Positions 1-7,762 of a stretch of DNA of 64,000 nucleotides are shown here, piece after piece. A model generated the notes under the pieces. The model was given only the letters and a program-made list of their open reading frames with translations, was not told where the DNA came from and did no database searches. The position numbers and the translations under genes are program-made. Every line of letters begins with the position of its first letter. Within the stretch, counting starts at the first letter, position 1. This stretch comes from DATBLE01 sp963791425 (GTDB lineage: Bacteria > Actinomycetota > Thermoleophilia > Gaiellales > Gaiellaceae): positions 1,054,001 through 1,118,000 of the forward strand of contig CAWBSE010000004.1 in assembly GCA_963791425.1 (NCBI GenBank). Reading direction: 5' to 3'.

Positions 1-1410
1 CGCGACGTGCTCCGGCTTCACGGTCTCCGAGCCGGCCAGCGCAGCGACGGTGCGCGCGACCCGTGCGACGCGGGCTCGCCCTCGCCCCGACAGCGGCAGC
101 CGCTCGACCGCCTGCGCCAGAAGCGCCTCCGCCTCGGGGACGCGTTCCGGCGTGTGCACTTCGAGCAGATCGCGCGCGGAGTCGACGCGCTCAGCGACGG
201 CCGCCGTTGCTTCGGACGGCCCGGCGGCGAGCTCGTCCGCGCGCGGCCTCGGCACGGTGACGACGAGGTCGAAGCGGTCGAGCAGCGCGCGCGACAGCTT
301 GTCCCGAAACGACGCGAGTCGCTGCGCCGAGCACGAACACTCGGCGCCGGGATCGCCACGCGCCCCGCACGGACACAGGTTCATCGTTCCTGCGAGCTGG
401 AACCTGGCCGGGTAGGTGGCCCTCCCTTCCGCACGAGCGACGCTGACGATGCCGTCCTCGAGCGGCTGCCGGAGCGCTTCGAGCGCCTGCCGCATGAACT
501 CGGGCATCTCGTCCAGCAGCAGGACACCGCGGTGGGCGAGGCTCACTTCCCCCGGCCGCGCATTGCGGCCGCCGCCGACGATCGCCGCCATCGATGCGCT
601 GTGGTGCGGCGCACGGAACGGCGGGTCGCGGACGAGCGGATGCTCGGCAGAGAGCAGCCCCGCGACCGAGTGGATGCGCGTGACCTCGAGCGCCTCATCG
701 GGGCCGAGCGGGGGCAGCAGCCCCGGGAGGCGCCGGGCGAGCATCGTCTTGCCGGTGCCGGGCGGCCCGGCGAGCAGCAGGTTGTGCCCGCCGGCCGCAG
801 CGAGCTCGAGCGCGCGCCGGGCGCGCTCCTGGCCTCGGACGTCTGCGAGGTCGGGATGGACGGACGGCGCGACCACGCCGTCGGGAGGCGGCCGGTACGG
901 CTCCGGTTCACCCTCGCCGCGGAGATACCAGGCCGCCTCGGCGAGGTGGCGGACGGGAATCGGCTCGATCCCGGCGAGCGCCGCCTCGGGCGCCGATTCG
1001 GCGGCGCAGAGCAGCCGCTCCAGTCCAGCACGGCGCGCTCCCTCCGCCGCCGCGAGCACCCCGCCGACGGGTCGAATTCGCCCGTCCAGCGCGAGCTCAC
1101 CGACCGCCGCGTGCTCGGCGAGCCGGTCGAGCGGCACCTGATGCGACGCGCCGAGCAGGGCGAGCGCGATCGGTAGGTCGAAGCCCGAGCCCTCCTTCCG
1201 CAGCCCCGCCGGCGCCAGGTTCACGGTGATCCGGCGCGTTCCCGGCCAGAGCAGCTCGGCCGAGGCGATCCCGCTGCGGACCCGGTGCTTTGCCTCCTGG
1301 CAGGCGCGGTCGGCGAGCCCGACGATCGTGAACGCCGGGTTGCCGAGCTCGACGTGCGCCTCGACCTCCACCCGGCGCGCGTCGAGGCCCACGAGCGCGT
1401 GGGTGAGCAT
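1..1410 (-). CDS. comM: ComM/YifB-family Mg-chelatase-like AAA+ ATPase (3' end cut by window edge)
   Basis: An open frame of 470 codons runs from ATG at 1410 to base 1 with no stop, so the last residues lie outside the window. The N-terminal LonC-like part carries an LTHALVGLDARRVEVEAHV start and an FTIVGLAD segment. It is followed by an AAA+ module with Walker A GPPGTGKT near residue 213 and a downstream LLLDEMPEF Walker B. The visible end (VARTVAALAGSETVKPEHVA) is the family's usual C-terminus, so about 20-40 residues are missing. ComM is a hexameric helicase that promotes branch migration during transformation and recombination. Neighbouring yraN and rnhB fit the common rplS-rnhB-yraN-comM-dprA order; dprA would lie off the left edge. 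Confidence 0.9.
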   Translation of the reverse strand, partial: MLTHALVGLDARRVEVEAHVELGNPAFTIVGLADRACQEAKHRVRSGIASAELLWPGTRRITVNLAPAGLRKEGSGFDLPIALALLGASHQVPLDRLAEHAAVGELALDGRIRPVGGVLAAAEGARRAGLERLLCAAESAPEAALAGIEPIPVRHLAEAAWYLRGEGEPEPYRPPPDGVVAPSVHPDLADVRGQERARRALELAAAGGHNLLLAGPPGTGKTMLARRLPGLLPPLGPDEALEVTRIHSVAGLLSAEHPLVRDPPFRAPHHSASMAAIVGGGRNARPGEVSLAHRGVLLLDEMPEFMRQALEALRQPLEDGIVSVARAEGRATYPARFQLAGTMNLCPCGARGDPGAECSCSAQRLASFRDKLSRALLDRFDLVVTVPRPRADELAAGPSEATAAVAERVDSARDLLEVHTPERVPEAEALLAQAVERLPLSGRGRARVARVARTVAALAGSETVKPEHVA

Positions 1411-1451
1411 CCGGGCGAGCACTCACCCAGAGAAGCACGCGAGGTGTGACG

Positions 1452-2564
1452 CTAGACGCGCGCGATCAAGACATCTTCGAAAAACTCGCCGGCGCGGCGG
1501 CCGGTGCGGCGGTTCACATGGCGCCGCAGCCGCGTCTCGAGCCGGAGCCCGGCGCGGTCGAGGATCTCGGGGTAGAGATTCCGGCGGTCGTTCACGACGA
1601 TCGCGACCGGCGCCCCCGGGCGCAGGGCGGCGCGCACGTTCGCCAGTACGTCGACGAGACCGTCCGAGTAGGCGGCGATCGCTTTCTTGCTCGTTCCGGC
1701 GGCTGCGGCGCCGACCTCGAGCTCGCGGCGGTCGTCGAGGCCGAGCAGCTCGTAGGCGTAGCGGTGCTGCTCGTGGTAGTCGATCAGCCCCGGGTACGGC
1801 GGGGAGGTGATCACGGCGTCGAAGCGGCCGGGCAGCTCCAGCTCCCGGGCGTCACCGTGAAGAATCGACGCGTCGTGGTCGCGTCCCCGCAACCGCGCGA
1901 ACGCCTTGATCCGGGCGAGCGTGTCGAGGCCGTAGCGGCGGATGAAGTGCTCGGCACGCTCCACGGGACGGCACTCGCGCTTGTGCTTGTAGCACCAGTA
2001 CGGCTCGACCTGGGGCTCACGCGGGAAGTCGAGGTCGAAGTGGGTCGTCCGGCGCGCCGACCGCGCCGCCCGCGCGAGCACGATGCGCAGGACGTCCGCG
2101 TACTCGTAGCTGTCGATCAGGGAGCGAAAGGCGAGAAGTTCGGCCACCGCCTGCGGCGCGAACCACTGGCCGATGTAGCCAGTGTCGTGTGCCTGGCGCC
2201 GGACGTGGCCGAAGCGGCCAAGGATGTCGCGTACCTCGCTCTCGAGGACGAACTCGTTGTACCGCGCCGTCTTGACGCCGACCAGGAGGCAGTTGAACGC
2301 CGCGACGTCGACGCCGACCGCGTCCCGGCCGCTCTCGAGCGATTGGACGAGCGTCGTCCCCGAGCCGGCGAACGGGTCGAGGACGCGACCGCTCGGCGGC
2401 ACGTACCGGCCGAGCAGGATCTCGACCAGTTGCGGGATGAACTTGCCGAGGTACGGGTGGAGCCGGTGGACGTGCTTCGTCCGCTCGCGCTCGGGCAGGT
2501 CGCGCTCGGACCACGAGAGCTCGAGGTCGATGTCCGCGTAGAGGGCGTCCTGTGTCTGCGCCAC
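1452..2564 (-). CDS. Site-specific DNA methyltransferase (N4/N6 amino-methylase family), orphan
   Basis: 370 residues. The SAM-binding motif I is DPFAGSGTT (residues 63-71) and the catalytic motif IV is TSPPYPG (253-259), the TSPPY form common in N4-cytosine and some N6-adenine methylases. An HPYLGKFIPQ segment ahead of motif I is typical of this group. No restriction endonuclease or specificity subunit lies nearby, so it looks like a solitary methylase that may mark the genome rather than defend it. It sits between comM and htpX, away from the usual rnhB-yraN-comM contiguity, which suggests an insertion. A TRM11-like RNA methyltransferase is the main alternative; the target base and sequence cannot be told from here. 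Confidence 0.75.
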   Translation of the reverse strand: MAQTQDALYADIDLELSWSERDLPERERTKHVHRLHPYLGKFIPQLVEILLGRYVPPSGRVLDPFAGSGTTLVQSLESGRDAVGVDVAAFNCLLVGVKTARYNEFVLESEVRDILGRFGHVRRQAHDTGYIGQWFAPQAVAELLAFRSLIDSYEYADVLRIVLARAARSARRTTHFDLDFPREPQVEPYWCYKHKRECRPVERAEHFIRRYGLDTLARIKAFARLRGRDHDASILHGDARELELPGRFDAVITSPPYPGLIDYHEQHRYAYELLGLDDRRELEVGAAAAGTSKKAIAAYSDGLVDVLANVRAALRPGAPVAIVVNDRRNLYPEILDRAGLRLETRLRRHVNRRTGRRAGEFFEDVLIARV

Positions 2565-2603
2565 CGAAGCGAACTTCGGCGGCGCGAGGCAGAGTCCTGG
2601 TCC

Positions 2604-3473
2604 CTACGAAAGGCCGCGGTTCCTGTCGTACTCGCGCAGGCGCGCGACGCGCTCCTCGAGCGGCGGGTGCGTCGAGAACAGCGCCGTCACGCCCTTCCCG
2701 CTCAGCGGATTGACGATGTAGAGCGCCTCGGTTGCCGGGTTGACCTCCATGGGCACGGCCTCCCGGCCGCGCTCGAGGGTCTCGAGCGCCTGCGCGAGCG
2801 GCTCGCCCGTGCCGAGCATCCGGGCGGCGGTCGCGTCGGCGAGGAACTCACGCTGGCGCGAGACCGCGAGCTGCAGGAGCGACGCGGCGATCGGCGCGAT
2901 GATGATCAGCAGCAGCCCACCGATCGCCCCCAGCGGGTTGTCCTCGTCGTCGCCGAAGATGGTCATGAAGAAGAAGATGTTCCCGATCGCGGAGATCGCG
3001 CCGGCGATCATCGCGGCGATCGACGACACCAGGATGTCGCGGTTCTTGATGTGGCTGAACTCGTGGGCGAGCACCCCGCGCACCTGGTCGCGCGGCATGT
3101 ACTGCAGGAGACCCTGCGTGACGGCCACCGCCGCGTGCTCGGGGTTGCGGCCGGTCGCGAACGCGTTCGGCTGGTCGGACGGGATCAGGTACACGCGCGG
3201 CTTCGGCACGCCGTAGAGCTGGGCGAGCTCGCCGACGAGGTGGTGCAGGTCGGGCGCCTCCGACTCGGAGACCTCCTGCGCGCGGGCCGCCCTGATCGCG
3301 AACTTGTCCGACCAGAAGTAGGCCGCGACGTTCATCAGGATGGAGAACGCGACGAAGAGCCACAGTGCGGCTCCGCCGATCGCCCAGCCCACGCCGATGA
3401 AGAGCGCGGTGAGGCCGGCGAGCAGGACCCAGGTACGGGCCTTCGTAGTGAAGCTGGCTTGATTGAGGTTCAT
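2604..3473 (-). CDS. htpX: Membrane zinc metalloprotease HtpX (M48)
   Basis: 289 residues. Two N-terminal membrane segments (about 14-31 and 34-53) are followed by the zinc site HEFSH (137-141) and the third ligand Glu209 in SRQREFLADA, with two further hydrophobic segments between them. The family degrades misfolded inner-membrane proteins and is commonly stress-induced. ATG at 3473 is supported by an AAGGAG Shine-Dalgarno six bases upstream. The leader carries a long inverted repeat that would fold over this Shine-Dalgarno (separate entry). Length and motifs are normal for the family. Confidence 0.95.
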   Translation of the reverse strand: MNLNQASFTTKARTWVLLAGLTALFIGVGWAIGGAALWLFVAFSILMNVAAYFWSDKFAIRAARAQEVSESEAPDLHHLVGELAQLYGVPKPRVYLIPSDQPNAFATGRNPEHAAVAVTQGLLQYMPRDQVRGVLAHEFSHIKNRDILVSSIAAMIAGAISAIGNIFFFMTIFGDDEDNPLGAIGGLLLIIIAPIAASLLQLAVSRQREFLADATAARMLGTGEPLAQALETLERGREAVPMEVNPATEALYIVNPLSGKGVTALFSTHPPLEERVARLREYDRNRGLS

Positions 3474-3474
3474 G

Positions 3475-3526
3475 CGGGACTCCTTTCGGCTGACCGAATA
3501 CGACTGTCAGCCGAAGGTTTCTCCCG
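3475..3526 (-). promoter_or_regulatory. htpX leader hairpin enclosing the Shine-Dalgarno (candidate RNA thermometer or operator)
   Basis: A perfect 10-base inverted repeat (TTCGGCTGAC at 3485-3494, GTCAGCCGAA at 3506-3515, 11-base loop) lies directly upstream of htpX. In the htpX mRNA the stem can extend through CC/GG next to it, with one bulged A, and through CGGGA/TCCCG (3475-3479 with 3522-3526). This would bury the AAGGAG ribosome site just before the start codon. The repeat itself is seen in the sequence; the regulatory role is inferred. A repressor operator (10-N11-10 geometry, unlike CIRCE's 9-N9-9) is the alternative. Confidence 0.5.
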
Positions 3527-3616
3527 CCACTAGCGCCTGCCGTGGCCGACGTGCCCGGGTCTCGCGACCGTTCTGACGAGCAACGCCCGTTCGGGGATAG
3601 TGCCCCTCGGCAGCAC

Positions 3617-3871
3617 TCAGAATACCAAAGGCACCCGCTGCAGCCGCCCGGCATGAAGACCTACCGCCTCGTACGCGATCTCCAGCCCGGCGGCCTCCGG
3701 ATGGGTCGCCAGCCATGACTCGCCGGCGCGCCACAGCCGCCGCAGCTTCTCCTCCGTGATCATCTCCAGCGGGTCGCCGAACGCCGGCCCGCTCTTCGCC
3801 TTCACCTCGCAGAACACGATCCTGCGGCCGCGCCGGAGCACGAGATCGAGCTCGTAGCCGCCCGCCCACAC
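3617..3871 (-). CDS. yraN: YraN/UPF0102 nuclease-fold protein (start unclear)
   Basis: The frame carries the YraN core: GYELDLVLRRGRRIVFCEVK is the Asp...Glu-x-Lys nuclease-fold signature. The only canonical start in frame is GTG at 3871, which gives 84 residues. The homologous N-terminus (TRRRGREAERRARL, then HYRLRGYRVLGSN) is readable in the same frame back to about 3955, where no ATG, GTG or TTG occurs. The true start therefore probably overlaps the rnhB stop at 3942, using a rare start codon, or a base is missing. Family members are about 115-125 residues. Function is unproven; the gene is commonly found beside rnhB and comM. Confidence 0.75.
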   Translation of the reverse strand: MWAGGYELDLVLRRGRRIVFCEVKAKSGPAFGDPLEMITEEKLRRLWRAGESWLATHPEAAGLEIAYEAVGLHAGRLQRVPLVF

Positions 3872-3941
3872 GTTCGAGCCGAGGACGCGATAGCCGCGCA
3901 GGCGGTAGTGCAGCCTCGCCCGGCGCTCCGCCTCGCGGCCC

Positions 3942-4775
3942 CTACGCCGCGTCGATGCGGGCGCGCGCTTCGTCTTCGGAGAGGTAGCAGAGGGCCTGGA
4001 ACGAGCGCCGGTGGATCTCGCACGGTCCGTGCTCCCGCACGGCCGCCGAGTGCGCCGGTGTGATGTAGCCGACGTGCGACGCGAAGCCGTAGTGGGGGTG
4101 GAGCGCGTCCATGCGCCGCATCAGCCGGTCACGGGTGACCTTCGCGACGACCGACGCGGCAGCGATCGCCGCGCTCTGCTCGTCACCGTCGACGACCGCG
4201 GTGTGCGTCGGCGCAGCCGCGCCGAGCCGGAAGCCGTCGACGAGGCAGGCTTCGGCCGGCGGCGTCAGCTCCCAGAGCACCGAGCGCAGTCCCCCGAGAT
4301 TGCAGCGGTGGAGGCCGGTGCGGTCGATCTCCTCGTTCGAGATCACGCGCACCGCGATCCGCTCGGCGCAACCCACGATCGCGCGGAACAGCTCCGCTCG
4401 CCCCTCGGAGGAGACCTGCTTCGAGTCGTTCAGGAGCGCGAGCGGGCGGACCCGGTGGTCGCGCAACGTCGCGTAGTCGAGCAGCACGCCCGCGACGACC
4501 AGCGGACCTGCGAGTGAGCCGCGACCTGCCTCGTCGGCCCCGGCGACGAACCGGGCGCCGAGCGCGCGGTCGAAGCTAAGAAGCTTTCTCCCCGGTCTCT
4601 TCTTCTGCTTCGGGGTCAGCGGCCGCTTCGGCTTGGACAGCTTCGGCGGCAGGCTCGTCGGCTTCGTCGGCGGCCTCTGCGGCAGGCTCGACGGACTCGT
4701 CGGTGGACTCTGCTGTAGGCTCGTCGGCGGCTGCAGCGGGCTCCTCGAGCTCCTCGTCTGCGTCCTCGACGACAT
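3942..4775 (-). CDS. rnhB: Ribonuclease HII (start overlaps rplS)
   Basis: RNase HII removes ribonucleotides and RNA primers from RNA-DNA hybrids. The catalytic D-E pair is in AGADEAGRG (Asp81, Glu82 from the ATG at 4775), with the later acidic residues in LVDGF and VVDGDE. The conserved domain begins near residue 67 (SFDRALGARF), just after the rplS stop at 4576-4578. No ATG, GTG or TTG exists in frame between there and 4775, so the visible start adds a Pro/Ser/Lys-rich stretch of about 65 residues encoded across the L19 acidic tail in another frame. That extension may be artefactual if a CTG start is used. Confidence 0.85.
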   Translation of the reverse strand: MSSRTQTRSSRSPLQPPTSLQQSPPTSPSSLPQRPPTKPTSLPPKLSKPKRPLTPKQKKRPGRKLLSFDRALGARFVAGADEAGRGSLAGPLVVAGVLLDYATLRDHRVRPLALLNDSKQVSSEGRAELFRAIVGCAERIAVRVISNEEIDRTGLHRCNLGGLRSVLWELTPPAEACLVDGFRLGAAAPTHTAVVDGDEQSAAIAAASVVAKVTRDRLMRRMDALHPHYGFASHVGYITPAHSAAVREHGPCEIHRRSFQALCYLSEDEARARIDAA

Positions 4776-5142
4776 CGAGCGAGCTTAGCTTGTCCCTCCG
4801 CTGAACAGCCCTGACGCGCGCCTTCTTTCCCACCTTGTCGCGCAAGTAGTACAGCTTTGCGCGATTCACGTCACCGATCTGCATGACCTCGATCTTCTCG
4901 ATCTTCGGCGAGTGCAGCGGGAAGGTGCGCTCCACGCCGACGCCGAACGACTGCTTGCGGACGGTGAACGTCTCGCGAACGCCGGGACCCTGGCGCTTGA
5001 TCACGATCCCCTCGAAGACCTGGATGCGCCGGCGCTGGCCCTCGATCACCTGGAAGTGCACGCGCACGGTGTCGCCCGCCTTGAACCGCGGACGGCCTTT
5101 GCGCAGCTGGCGCTGCTCGAGGAGCTCAATGGTCTTGCTCAT
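4576..5142 (-). CDS. rplS: 50S ribosomal protein L19 with long acidic C-terminal tail
   Basis: L19 sits at the 30S-50S interface. ATG at 5142 (MSKTIELLEQRQLRKGRPRF) is preferred over an upstream TTG at 5172. The conserved L19 domain occupies about residues 1-115 and ends near RRDKLSSL. It is followed by about 65 residues made almost only of Glu, Ala, Asp, Pro and Thr. Standard L19 is about 115-120 residues, so this tail is an unusual extension. The tail DNA is also read, in another frame, as the N-terminus of the annotated rnhB. The start lacks a clear Shine-Dalgarno. Confidence 0.93.
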   Translation of the reverse strand: MSKTIELLEQRQLRKGRPRFKAGDTVRVHFQVIEGQRRRIQVFEGIVIKRQGPGVRETFTVRKQSFGVGVERTFPLHSPKIEKIEVMQIGDVNRAKLYYLRDKVGKKARVRAVQRRDKLSSLDVVEDADEELEEPAAAADEPTAESTDESVEPAAEAADEADEPAAEAVQAEAAADPEAEEETGEKAS

Positions 5143-5196
5143 AGGAAGGCGGCCCCTGGGGCCGACGGACAATGGTAGCGAAAAGCCGCGGGCGAC

Positions 5197-6150
5197 CTAT
5201 CTGAAGCCGATGCGGTTCGGCGGCCAGTAGACCGCGAACACCTCGCCGATCAGGTTCCCGCGCGGGACCGTCCCCCACTCGCGCGAGTCGCACGACTGCG
5301 TGCGGTTGTCGCCCATCATGAAGTACTGCCCCGCCGGGATCTTCTTCGCCGGCTCCGACGTTCCGGTGTCGCGACGGTCGGGCTTGATGTACGGCTCGAT
5401 CAGCTTCTTGCCGTTGATGTAGACGAACCCGCTCTTCTCCGACACGGTCTCGCCGGGCAGGCCGATCAGGCGTTTGACGAACGTGCCGCCGGCGCCGCAG
5501 CGCTCCTTCGCGAGCGGCGGCGTCTTGAAGACGATGATGTCGCCCCGGTGCGGACTGCGGAAGTGGTAGATGAACCGGTTCGCCAGCACACGGTCGGAGA
5601 AGCGCGCCTCGCAGCCGCTGCCCGGCCGGGCGCAGTGCAGCGTCGGCTCCATCGACGACGACGGGATCCGGTACGGGTTGACCACCCACGCCTTGATCGC
5701 GAGCACGATCGCGATCGCGCCGACGATCGTCACCACCCAGTCGATCGCGACGCGCCAGCCGCGCGGCAGGCCCCGCGTCGCGCGCGTGACCGGGTTGTAC
5801 GTGTGCGGCTCCTCGACCGGTTGAGGCTGTCCGGATCCGTCGGGCTGCCCGTAGGGCGACTGCTCGGCGTGGTCGTTGGTCGGCTCACCGTAGGCGAAGG
5901 GCTGGGGCGGCTGGTCGCCGTGGGCGAACGGCGGCGGCCCGTCCGTCCCGCTGCGCGATGCGTCGTAGCTGCGGCGGCGGTCCGGATCGGAGAGCACCTC
6001 GTACGCCTCTTGGAGCTCGCGCATCCGGGCGGTGCCCTCCGGCGTCTCGACGGCGTCGAATTGAAACCGAAGCCGCGAGTGGTACGCCGAGCGGATCTCG
6101 TCGTCCGACGCCTGCGGCTCGACCCCGAGAACGGCGTAGAGGTCGTTCAC
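5197..6150 (-). CDS. lepB: Signal peptidase I fused to an N-terminal J-like domain
   Basis: 317 residues from GTG at 6150, whose GTGA overlaps the trmD stop. Residues 3-62 are a DnaJ-like helical domain (YAVLGVEPQASDDEIRSAY ... MRELQEAYEVLSDPDRRRSY), but the Hsp70-activating His-Pro-Asp loop is replaced by RLRFQFDAVE. A Pro/Gln/Gly linker (about 66-118) leads to one membrane helix (134-157) and the peptidase domain. Catalytic Ser165 is in IPSSSMEPTL, Lys226 in TFVKRLIGLPGE, and GDNRTQSCDSREWG follows. It removes signal peptides from exported proteins. LepB normally has no J domain, so a scaffold or recruitment role is possible. The frame is continuous through the linker. Confidence 0.9.
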   Translation of the reverse strand: MNDLYAVLGVEPQASDDEIRSAYHSRLRFQFDAVETPEGTARMRELQEAYEVLSDPDRRRSYDASRSGTDGPPPFAHGDQPPQPFAYGEPTNDHAEQSPYGQPDGSGQPQPVEEPHTYNPVTRATRGLPRGWRVAIDWVVTIVGAIAIVLAIKAWVVNPYRIPSSSMEPTLHCARPGSGCEARFSDRVLANRFIYHFRSPHRGDIIVFKTPPLAKERCGAGGTFVKRLIGLPGETVSEKSGFVYINGKKLIEPYIKPDRRDTGTSEPAKKIPAGQYFMMGDNRTQSCDSREWGTVPRGNLIGEVFAVYWPPNRIGFR

Positions 6151-6803
6151 CGTGCGCTCCGCGCGCGGCTCTGCTCGACGCGCCAGTCCTCGATCCGGCC
6201 GTGGTCGCCGGAGACGAGGACGTCCGGGACGCGCCAGCCGCGGAATTCGCCCGGTCGCGTGTAATGCGGGAACTCGACACCGCCGTCGAGCTCGGCGGAG
6301 AACGTCTCGCGCTCCGCGCTGCCCTCGGCGAGCGCCCCCGGCTGGAGGCGCGCGATCGCGTCGACCATCACCATCGCCGGCAGCTCGCCGCCGGAGAGGA
6401 CGTAGGGGCCGATCGAGATCGCGTCGGAGCACAGGTGCGTGAGGATTCGCTCGTCGAAGCCTTCGAACCGGGCGGAGAGCAGCGTCAGCCGCTCCTCGCC
6501 GGCGAGCTCCTCGACGACACCCTGGTCGAGCTGGCGGCCCTGCGGCGTCAACGCCACGACGCGATGCTCCGGCACGCCGCCGTAGACGGCGTCGAGCGCG
6601 GCCGCGACCACGTCGACGCGCAGCACCATCCCCGGCCCGCCGCCGTACGGCGAGTCGTCGACCTGGCCGTTCGGCAGCGGCGTCGTGTCGCGGTAGCCGA
6701 AGAGCCGGAGGTCGATCTCCGTGCCGAGCACGGTCGCCAGAGGGCGTTGTTCGGTGAGCCAGCCGAAGGCGTGCGGAACCAGCGTGAAGACGTCGATCTG
6801 CAA
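6147..6803 (-). CDS. trmD: tRNA (guanine-N1)-methyltransferase TrmD
   Basis: 218 residues. It methylates G37 of tRNAs reading CNN codons and so prevents +1 frameshifting. Visible motifs are SPYGGGPGMV (51-60), the RFEGFDERI loop (112-120) and the SAM-knot segment YVLSGGELPAMVMVDAI. The length is slightly below the usual 230-250 residues because the C-terminal domain is short. It lies 11 bases downstream of rimM, and its TGA overlaps the GTG of the downstream lepB fusion, so the genes are probably co-translated. Confidence 0.95.
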   Translation of the reverse strand: MQIDVFTLVPHAFGWLTEQRPLATVLGTEIDLRLFGYRDTTPLPNGQVDDSPYGGGPGMVLRVDVVAAALDAVYGGVPEHRVVALTPQGRQLDQGVVEELAGEERLTLLSARFEGFDERILTHLCSDAISIGPYVLSGGELPAMVMVDAIARLQPGALAEGSAERETFSAELDGGVEFPHYTRPGEFRGWRVPDVLVSGDHGRIEDWRVEQSRARSAR

Positions 6804-6814
6804 GGGAATGGTGG

Positions 6815-7285
6815 TCAGTGGTCGTCCGCGAAGCCAGGTGCGACTTCAATTGTGCCCGCAGCGAGGTCGATCCGGCGGATGCACTCCTCGTGCATGGGCA
6901 GAACGGCACCCGAGTCGAGCTCGAGAACGTCGTTCGCCACGCCCGGAACGACCTCCTTCACGGCCCCCAGCCGGCGGCCTCCCTCCTCGACGACCTCGAG
7001 GCCGACGAGCTGGAAGACGTAGTAGCTGTCGGCGGCCGGCTCGGGTAGCGAGGAGCGCGGAACGGTGAGCTCGGCGCCCCGCTCGGCCGGCGGATCGAGC
7101 TTGATCACGAGCCGCCCGCCGGAGCGCTTCCGCGCGGCGACCGTCACCGGCGCGCCCGCGGCCAACAGCGTCGCGCCCGGCTCGAACAGCTGCTCGGTCT
7201 CGCTCGGCCGCTCGACCACGAACGACCCGTCGAGCCCGTGAGGGCGTCCGACACGGCCGATGGTGACGAAATCGTCGCCAGTCAC
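6815..7285 (-). CDS. rimM: 16S rRNA processing protein RimM
   Basis: 156 residues. The N-terminal RimM barrel (FVTIGRVGRPHGLDGSFVV) and the C-terminal PRC-barrel (YYVFQLVGLEV ... VLPMHEECIRRID) are both present. RimM binds S19 and assists maturation of the 30S head. GTG at 7285 overlaps the khpA stop in a GTGA. It sits in the conserved rpsP-khpA-rimM-trmD order. Confidence 0.94.
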   Translation of the reverse strand: MTGDDFVTIGRVGRPHGLDGSFVVERPSETEQLFEPGATLLAAGAPVTVAARKRSGGRLVIKLDPPAERGAELTVPRSSLPEPAADSYYVFQLVGLEVVEEGGRRLGAVKEVVPGVANDVLELDSGAVLPMHEECIRRIDLAAGTIEVAPGFADDH

Positions 7286-7521
7286 TCAGCGATCTCGAGC
7301 AGGACGCGCCGGTCGCCGTGCGCGCCGCCTGCGCGCACGAGCGTCCGCATCGCCCGAGCGATCCTGCCACCACGCCCGATCACGCGCCCGAGATCCTCCG
7401 GGGCGACGTGCAACCTGATCACGAGGTCGCCGTCCTCCTCGACCTCTTCGACCGAGACCTGGTCGGCCTGCTCGACCAGCCGGCGCGCCAGGTACTCGAC
7501 GAGCTCGGCCGACGGGCTCAC
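7282..7521 (-). CDS. khpA: KH-domain RNA-binding protein KhpA
   Basis: 79 residues, essentially a single KH domain. The nucleic-acid-binding GxxG loop is visible in GRVIGRGGRIARAMRTL. KhpA partners with KhpB/Jag in other bacteria and affects cell division and small-RNA binding. GTG at 7521 overlaps the rpsP TGA in a GTGA, and its own stop overlaps the rimM start the same way, which indicates tight translational coupling. Confidence 0.93.
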   Translation of the reverse strand: MSPSAELVEYLARRLVEQADQVSVEEVEEDGDLVIRLHVAPEDLGRVIGRGGRIARAMRTLVRAGGAHGDRRVLLEIAE

Positions 7522-7760
7522 GTGATGTTCTTGACCTTCAGCAGCCGCGACACGGCGTCGGAGGGCTGCGCGCCCTTCGAGATCCAGTCCTTCACCTTCG
7601 CCTCGTCGAACTCGATCAACGAAGGGTCGTGCTGGGGGTTGTACCGCCCGACGATCTCGATGAACTTCCCGTCGCGCGGCGAGCGGGAGTCCGCGACCAC
7701 GACCCGGTAGATCGGGTTCTTCTTCGACCCGACGCGGGTCAGTCTCATCCGTACTGCCAT
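7518..7760 (-). CDS. rpsP: 30S ribosomal protein S16
   Basis: 80 residues starting MAVRMRLTRVGSKKNPIYRV, with the family segment VGRYNPQ. ATG at 7760 is preceded by a strong GGAGG eight to twelve bases upstream, the clearest ribosome site in this cluster. Upstream in-frame sequence overlaps ffh and is not S16-like. It appears to open the S16-KhpA-RimM-TrmD translational unit immediately after ffh. Confidence 0.96.
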   Translation of the reverse strand: MAVRMRLTRVGSKKNPIYRVVVADSRSPRDGKFIEIVGRYNPQHDPSLIEFDEAKVKDWISKGAQPSDAVSRLLKVKNIT

Positions 7761-7762
7761 TC

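Noticed and set aside
1446..3533. Very long plus-strand open frames opposite methyltransferase and htpX, and similar ones at 7.9-9.3, 10.1-14.4, 21.6-24.1 and 39.2-42.1 kb
   Set aside because: They are the high-GC antisense shadows of recognisable genes; their products are Arg/Leu/Asp-rich with no motifs.
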